From Litchfieldella anticariensis FP35 = DSM 16096 (GTDB lineage: Bacteria; Pseudomonadota; Gammaproteobacteria; Pseudomonadales; Halomonadaceae), in contig NZ_KE332388.1 in NCBI RefSeq assembly GCF_000409775.1, positions 926,777-990,776 of the forward strand: DNA of 64,000 nt, read 5' to 3'. The notes beneath the pieces are model-generated. The model worked only from the letters and a program-made list of their open reading frames with translations, had not been told where the DNA came from and did no database searches. The translations under genes were made by a program, and so were the position numbers. Shown piece by piece: positions 59,296 through 64,000 of the stretch. The stretch's first letter is position 1; each line of letters opens with the position of its first letter.

Positions 59296-60303
59296 ATGTC
59301 ACAGGATCCCATTCTGCTCATTGGCGGTTCCGGCATCGTTGGCCGCTGGGCGGCACGATTTCTGCGTGCCGCTCATCCCGATGTGCCGCTACTGATCGGC
59401 GGTCGCGACCTCGCCAAGGCCGACGAAGCCGCAGCCGAGATCGGCAATGCGGAGGCCGCAAGTATCGACCTGGCCGCTGCCGACCTCGGACTCGGTGAAC
59501 GTCCGGTCAGCGCCGTCGCGATCTTTTTCACGGACACCACGATTGCCGCGCTGCGTTTCGCCCAGGCGCGCGGCGTACCGTACATCAGTATTTCACCAGC
59601 GATCCACGAGGTCGGCCCCGACGTCGCGGCGTACATGCACAAGCCGGATGCCGCACCGGTCGTTCTCGGTACCGAATGGCTGGTGGGCGCCACGACGATT
59701 CCCGCGCTCGAGTTCGCCAGAGAGTTCAGCCGCATCGACGACATTCGCATCGGCGCCCTCCTCGACGAGCAGGACGAAGGCGGCCCGGCCGCTTTCGCCG
59801 ATCTGGAGCGCCAGACGCAGGCCATTCCTGCTGTGCTGGCTCGTCGCGATGGCGCTTGGTTCTGGCGCACTGGCGACGATGCTAAGGCTGAGTTCCGTGC
59901 CGCTGACGGCACCATGGTGGAGGCTTCCGCCCTCTCGCCGCATGATGTCGTCGGCCTGGCAACCGTGACCGGCGCGCCGAACGTTGAGTTCAACCTGGCC
60001 ATTGGGGTGAGTTCTACCCGCCGTCGCGGCGAGCCAATGTCAACCGAGATCATCATCGAGCTCGCCGGGGAGGATCACGCTGGCCGACCGCTTCGCACCC
60101 GCCACGCCGTTGTCCATCCCGAAGGGCAAATGCCGCTGACGGGGTTTGGGGTCGCCATGGTGCTCGAACGGCTCACTGGCGTCGATGGCAACCCGGCAAC
60201 CCCTCCCGGACTCTACTTCCCGTACCAGTTACTCGAACCCACCGCCTATTTCACCCGCCTCGAGCAGATGGGCGGGAAGGTACTGAAGCTGGAGGTGCTT
60301 TGA
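59296..60303 (+). CDS. Saccharopine-dehydrogenase-like NAD(P)-binding protein
   Basis: 335 aa from the ATG at 59296, which follows a near-perfect AAAGGAGG site; an in-frame ATG at 59275 has none. Rossmann motif 'ILLIGGSGIVGRWAARFLRAA' at the N-terminus, then 'ALRFAQARGVPYISISPAIHEVG', as in COG1748/Sacchrp_dh_NADP proteins. Activity unknown. Under control of the divergent TetR gene, so possibly involved in handling a toxic small molecule. Confidence 0.85.
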   Translation: MSQDPILLIGGSGIVGRWAARFLRAAHPDVPLLIGGRDLAKADEAAAEIGNAEAASIDLAAADLGLGERPVSAVAIFFTDTTIAALRFAQARGVPYISISPAIHEVGPDVAAYMHKPDAAPVVLGTEWLVGATTIPALEFAREFSRIDDIRIGALLDEQDEGGPAAFADLERQTQAIPAVLARRDGAWFWRTGDDAKAEFRAADGTMVEASALSPHDVVGLATVTGAPNVEFNLAIGVSSTRRRGEPMSTEIIIELAGEDHAGRPLRTRHAVVHPEGQMPLTGFGVAMVLERLTGVDGNPATPPGLYFPYQLLEPTAYFTRLEQMGGKVLKLEVL

Positions 60304-60421
60304 CGTTTGAGGAGCCCGTTCGCCCGCATTGCGGGCGTCACTCTAGTGCGGTCGTGACAGGTTCGTTGCAATAAGCGAATCGCTATCATTTAATACATGG
60401 ATTTAGCAAGGAGGCCCACTG

Positions 60422-60982
60422 ATGAAAACAGAAAAAGAAAAGATGTTAGCTGGGGAGCTATACAATCCTGCGGACCCATTATTATTAAAGGAACGCGATG
60501 AAGCGAGACGAAAAGTTAGAATATATAATCAAACATTAGAAACTGAAGGCGAACAACGGCTCAAAGCCTTAAAGGAATTACTCGGCTCTACTGGAGAAAA
60601 TATATACATGGAGCCAAATATACGAGTGGATTATGGTTACAACATACACGTTGGTGAAAACTTTTTTGCGAATTTCGACTGTACCATACTAGATGTTTGC
60701 GAGGTGCGCTTTGGCGATAATTGTATGCTTGCCCCTGGCGTTCAAATCTATACGGCAACACATCCACTGAATCCAACTGAACGTAATTCTGGTAAAGAAT
60801 ACGCCAAACCCATTGCTTTTGGAAACAATGTATGGATTGGTGGCGGTGCCATCATAAACCCTGGCGTCACAGTCGGGGACAATGTTGTCATTGCGTCAGG
60901 TGCGGTAGTTACCAACGATGTACCGGATAATGTTGTGGTAGGCGGCAATCCAGCCAGAATAATTAAACAGATTGAAATATAA
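60422..60982 (+). CDS. Sugar O-acetyltransferase (maltose acetyltransferase type)
   Basis: 186 aa. N-terminal Mac domain ('[26 protein letters not shown]') and left-handed beta-helix hexapeptide repeats ('[37 protein letters not shown]', '[45 protein letters not shown]') with the catalytic His in 'TATHPL'. Its GC content and codon use (AAA, GAA, ATA, TTA) are far from its neighbours and, with an AAGGAGG site, resemble low-GC Firmicutes; transfer is likely. No maltose genes nearby. Confidence 0.92.
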   Translation: MKTEKEKMLAGELYNPADPLLLKERDEARRKVRIYNQTLETEGEQRLKALKELLGSTGENIYMEPNIRVDYGYNIHVGENFFANFDCTILDVCEVRFGDNCMLAPGVQIYTATHPLNPTERNSGKEYAKPIAFGNNVWIGGGAIINPGVTVGDNVVIASGAVVTNDVPDNVVVGGNPARIIKQIEI

Positions 60983-61110
60983 ACATTTCTCACATTGCAC
61001 TTGTGCGCAGCCAGTTTAACTATATAACAAAAATAATACGCTTACATTAAACATCCAAGAGTGGCTGATAGACGGCGATTCGACAATAGAGGGCTGGCCA
61101 GGCATGGCGG

Positions 61111-62265
61111 TCAACTGTCGCCTGTCACCTCGCGGATATTGTCGAGGAGTTCGAGGAAATAGGGATTCCAGGTCAGTCGGGCATGGTATTTTTCCGCCGC
61201 AATCTGGCCCCAAGCCCCGAACCACAGGGTTTCGGGATCGTCGGGGAGGGGGATGCCGTCCTGGCCGTTTTCAAACATGATGTAGCGGCCCGCTTCACCG
61301 TAATAGGCGTTTTCGGGCGCAAACAGCACATTCATGTGGGAAAAGGTACTGATGCGCCGATCGGGCAAGTTGCTGGCAAGGGCGGTGACGCGCGGATCGT
61401 CAAGGTTTTGCGGAGTGTCGCCGTACCAGACGAAGCGCGATTTTTGATTGGGGAAGCGAGTTTGAAAGGCATTGAGCGTCGCGTTGGGGTCAAGGACGCT
61501 GTCATGCTGGCTCATGGTGATCAGGACGGGTTTGTCAAAGCGGGCGGTTTCGAGATGTTTTTGTACGGTACTGACCGAGCGATAATAAAGGGCGGCCCCG
61601 CGCGTAGGAAGAGACTGGTAAGTGACGATATTGTCCTCGTCATCGATATCGACCCAGTCCCACAAATAAGAAATGGCCGGGGCGAGAAACAGATAGTCGT
61701 TATTGGGATAAAAGCCGGGGGAAAACAGCAGCAGCCCGGCGACATTTTCGTCCCTAAGCGCATGGGAGGTGACCAGGTTGCCGCCGGTCGAGAAACCGCC
61801 AAGCCATAGTTCATCGACCTCGTTTGCTAGCAGATTGGCGTGATGGGCGATGGTTTTTTCCCAATCCTCATTATCGGGCAGCATCAGATCGGCGGGACGG
61901 GTGCCGTGACCAGGCAGAAGAATGGAGCGGACAAGCCAGCCGTCATTCGCCATGGCGGTGGCGATATCCATGAAATACCACGGGCTTGATCCGAGTCCGT
62001 GAACGAATAGGATGCCACGTTTCGCCGGTTTATCAGGGCGAAGTTCAAACGGCATGTTGAGCTGTATTTCAAGGTTGCGGTCGTCGCTAATGAAGGCGCG
62101 ATTATCGGCAATCCATGCACGGGTGTCGCGCACATATTGATCGAAACTGTCCTGATTATAGGGAGGTAGGTTGTCCGAGGACTGAAAAAGCGGGGAATCC
62201 GGCGGCACGGTGCAGGATACCAGAAAGACAAGTGCGGAAAGCAGAACGCCAAGGCGGGGAAGCAT
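61111..62265 (-). CDS. Lipoprotein alpha/beta hydrolase
   Basis: 384 aa. Signal peptide with lipobox FLVSC (Cys18), so anchored in the envelope. Alpha/beta hydrolase fold: oxyanion region 'ILFVHGLGSSPWYFMDIA', nucleophile elbow GFSTGG (Ser), acid residue in 'SQHDSVLDPN' and catalytic His in 'STFSHMNVLFAPEN'. Probably an esterase or lipase-like enzyme; substrate unknown. Codon use and composition differ somewhat from the neighbouring genes. Confidence 0.88.
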   Translation of the reverse strand: MLPRLGVLLSALVFLVSCTVPPDSPLFQSSDNLPPYNQDSFDQYVRDTRAWIADNRAFISDDRNLEIQLNMPFELRPDKPAKRGILFVHGLGSSPWYFMDIATAMANDGWLVRSILLPGHGTRPADLMLPDNEDWEKTIAHHANLLANEVDELWLGGFSTGGNLVTSHALRDENVAGLLLFSPGFYPNNDYLFLAPAISYLWDWVDIDDEDNIVTYQSLPTRGAALYYRSVSTVQKHLETARFDKPVLITMSQHDSVLDPNATLNAFQTRFPNQKSRFVWYGDTPQNLDDPRVTALASNLPDRRISTFSHMNVLFAPENAYYGEAGRYIMFENGQDGIPLPDDPETLWFGAWGQIAAEKYHARLTWNPYFLELLDNIREVTGDS

Positions 62266-62298
62266 GAGAACTCTCCATCAATGTATTGTTGCGCTCAT

Positions 62299-62724
62299 TT
62301 AGCTGTCTGATACGAATTCAGGCAGCACCGCCTCAGCCTCGATAGCGATCAGCCATTCCGGTTCGGCAAGGCCGTACACAATCAACCAAGTGGCCGCTGG
62401 CGGAGCGATGGGGAAGCGATTCTTCAGTGCCTGAATCACCACTTGCTGATCGTAGCGTGCGAACTCGGCTAGGTAGATTCTCAGCATCACCACCCGCAAG
62501 AGATCGCCACCAAGGCTCGACAGCAACCGTTCGATATTGTCCAGTGCCGCCTCGGTCTGCTCGGCCAGATCGGGACCAGCCAGGTGGCCTTCGGCATCGA
62601 CCCCGGCCTGACTGGAAATCAGTACCCGGCATTCCCCTTGCACCAGCACGGCTTGGCTGTGGCCATCGACCAGGGTATCGGGCAGGTCGGACGGATTCAG
62701 GGGCTCGCGTCTTACTTCATGCAT
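62299..62724 (-). CDS. RidA family protein
   Basis: 141 aa, ATG at 62724 after GGAGG. Pattern 'SQAVLVQGECRVLISSQAGVDAEGHLAGPDLAEQTEAALDNIERLLSS' and 'RFPIAPPAATWLIVYGLAEPEWLIAIEAEAVLP' with the Arg/Glu active-site arrangement of the Rid superfamily (enamine/imine deaminase-like). It overlaps the stop of the sensor kinase gene by a few bases. Confidence 0.9.
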   Translation of the reverse strand: MHEVRREPLNPSDLPDTLVDGHSQAVLVQGECRVLISSQAGVDAEGHLAGPDLAEQTEAALDNIERLLSSLGGDLLRVVMLRIYLAEFARYDQQVVIQALKNRFPIAPPAATWLIVYGLAEPEWLIAIEAEAVLPEFVSDS

Positions 62725-64000
62725 CACTGCCTCCTTGCGAGTCTAGCGGGAGGCTTCCCCTCCCCATTGATAGTCGGAACCGTAAGCCTGGCTCTGCCCG
62801 CTCGGCCGTGAGGCGCCAGCCGTGCGCTGAAGCAATCTCTTGGCAAATCGATAACCCCAACCCTGCCCCGTGGTCTCGACGATGCGCAGAACGCCAGAAT
62901 CGCTCAGACAATAGAGGAAGTTGTTCTACCTCGACGCCGTGGCCCCTGTCCCGCACGGTTACCGTTTCGCCCTGGATCTCCACACTGACCGCTGTCTTCG
63001 CGGGTGCATGCTGGATGGCGTTCTCCAGCAAATTCTTCAGCAAGGTGAAACAGGCCGCGCGGTCCGCTTTCCACTTCACGTCTCCGACAGCCCGTACTGC
63101 CAAGCGCACATCGGCAGCTTCCGCCATGCGCTCCAGGTAGGAAACGACCTCGAGAGCAACCTCTTGCATCGGGACGACGGCGAAGTGGTAGTTGTGCGTC
63201 TCGCTTACTTCCGCCAGGTGCAGTAGCTGCTGCACCTGGCGGGTCATGTATTCGACGTCGCTCAATAGCGCGCCGCGGTCATTCTTGCCACCCTCTGTCA
63301 ATTCGATCTGCGCACGGATCAGCGTCAGCGGTGTCTTCAGCTCGTGGGCCGCATTGCCAAGGAACTCCTGCTGTACGCGATAGCCTCGTTCGAGACGCTC
63401 CAGGGCCCGATTGAAGCTATCCACGAGAGGGGCAATTTCCGTGGGAACCGCTTCTGTTTTCAGCCGGGCGTTAATGGAGCGCGGCGAGATGGCCGCTGCG
63501 GACTCCGACACATCTCGCAGCGGCTTGAGGGTGTAGCGTAAGGTGATGTAGGCACACAAGCCGAAGGCGACGAACAGGACACTGCCGAATATCGCCACAC
63601 CGGTGACCACGAGCGGAAAGGCAGCGCGATGGAGGAGATCCACGAACCTGGCGCTGGCCGCGAACTGCAGGTACCACGTTCGCCCGGCATGCTCGAGGGG
63701 TTCCGTGACGCCATAAAAGGTGTTTCCCTCGTGCTCGAAGGTGAAGTTACCGCGCCCCAACCAAAGAAGGTCGCCGCCGGCCGGCCAGAACTCCTCTTCC
63801 GTACCCGAGAAAACCGCCACGTTCCCGGTGTCATCCAGAATCCAATACGCCGTTTCGCGCTGCGGGCCTTCGAACAGCCAGGCGAGATCGTCCAGGCGGC
63901 GCGAGTCGAAGCCAACGGGTCTACCGTTACTGTCGAATTCGACATCATCCGCCAGCCCCTCTGCGGCATCAGCCAAGTCCATCCGCGCCAGTACGTTGCT
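62717..64000 (-). CDS. Sensor histidine kinase (N-terminus outside window)
   Basis: At least 428 codons, open at the right edge. The visible part begins in a periplasmic sensor domain, then has a membrane segment ('AAFPLVVTGVAIFGSVLFVAFGLCAYITL'), a HAMP region, HisKA with phosphoacceptor His in 'FLGNAAHELKTPLTLIRAQIEL', and HATPase with N-box 'LLKNLLENAIQHA', G1 'VRDRGHGV' and G2 'GAGLGLSICQEIA'. The first membrane segment and the response regulator gene, usually upstream, are missing from this window. Coupled to the RidA gene at its 3' end. Confidence 0.93.
   Translation of the reverse strand, partial: SNVLARMDLADAAEGLADDVEFDSNGRPVGFDSRRLDDLAWLFEGPQRETAYWILDDTGNVAVFSGTEEEFWPAGGDLLWLGRGNFTFEHEGNTFYGVTEPLEHAGRTWYLQFAASARFVDLLHRAAFPLVVTGVAIFGSVLFVAFGLCAYITLRYTLKPLRDVSESAAAISPRSINARLKTEAVPTEIAPLVDSFNRALERLERGYRVQQEFLGNAAHELKTPLTLIRAQIELTEGGKNDRGALLSDVEYMTRQVQQLLHLAEVSETHNYHFAVVPMQEVALEVVSYLERMAEAADVRLAVRAVGDVKWKADRAACFTLLKNLLENAIQHAPAKTAVSVEIQGETVTVRDRGHGVEVEQLPLLSERFWRSAHRRDHGAGLGLSICQEIASAHGWRLTAERAEPGLRFRLSMGRGSLPLDSQGGSDA

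Noticed and set aside
1-64000. tRNA, rRNA, CRISPR array or integrase gene
   Set aside because: None recognised by eye on either strand; no regularly spaced repeats were seen. A tRNA scan would be decisive.

Overview
The window looks like a chromosome segment of a moderately halophilic gammaproteobacterium of the Halomonas type. The basis is indirect: high-GC coding sequence over most of its length, gammaproteobacterial families (ZnuABC with a Zur-like palindrome, DUF2157/DUF4401/GDYXXLXY membrane proteins, TRAP and ABC uptake operons, ECF41 sigma factor) and short, Shine-Dalgarno-led genes. No rRNA, tRNA or CRISPR array was recognised, so species assignment is inference.

From 1 to 14.4 kb: the 5' part of an AsmA-type gene (leaving the left edge); a TetR regulator with its palindrome beside a winged-helix/SAM methyltransferase; an ABC amino-acid or amine importer coupled to a FAD amine oxidase and an IclR regulator, with a 167-bp MITE-like element between the last two; a redox cluster (MLTR-type XRE regulator, two aldo/keto reductases); and an AhpD-like protein translationally coupled to an ECF41 sigma factor. 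From 14.6 to 23.7 kb: a DUF2157 / DUF4401 / GDYXXLXY membrane set split by a LysR - MBL-fold - DsbA-like cassette, then small stress genes (GNATs, RlpA-like, GFA) and a GlxA-type regulator.

From 23.9 to 43.6 kb: a TRAP transporter plus a proline-racemase-superfamily enzyme (probably hydroxyproline-type catabolism); a RhuM-Fic gene lying between two copies of the 3' end of a glutathione-transferase gene; a YcaQ-like DNA glycosylase; the divergent znuA / znuCB zinc uptake locus; a sodium/proton antiporter flanked by directly repeated insertion-sequence ends; a cold-shock gene; and SDR, LysR and EamA-transporter genes.

From 43.8 to 58.6 kb is an accessory island, distinctly AT-rich between about 49.5 and 55.3 kb. 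It holds a PAAR protein with a neighbouring lipoprotein, a membrane-protein gene cleanly split by an IS481-family element with a 6-bp target duplication, a coupled HIT-HNH pair, and a compact four-gene minus-strand operon: FAD oxidoreductase, HD phosphohydrolase, DNA methyltransferase, and a guanylate-kinase-like/dCTP-deaminase-like membrane protein. This operon is the best candidate for an undescribed (possibly anti-phage or DNA/nucleotide-modification) system. The island ends in IS110- and IS3-family elements and a shredded remnant of the 3' end of guaA; the IS3 element sits in the loop of what was the remnant's terminator.

From 58.6 kb to the end: a TetR / NAD(P)-binding protein pair with a double operator, a low-GC sugar acetyltransferase probably acquired from Firmicutes, a lipoprotein alpha/beta hydrolase, a RidA protein, and a sensor histidine kinase that leaves the right edge.
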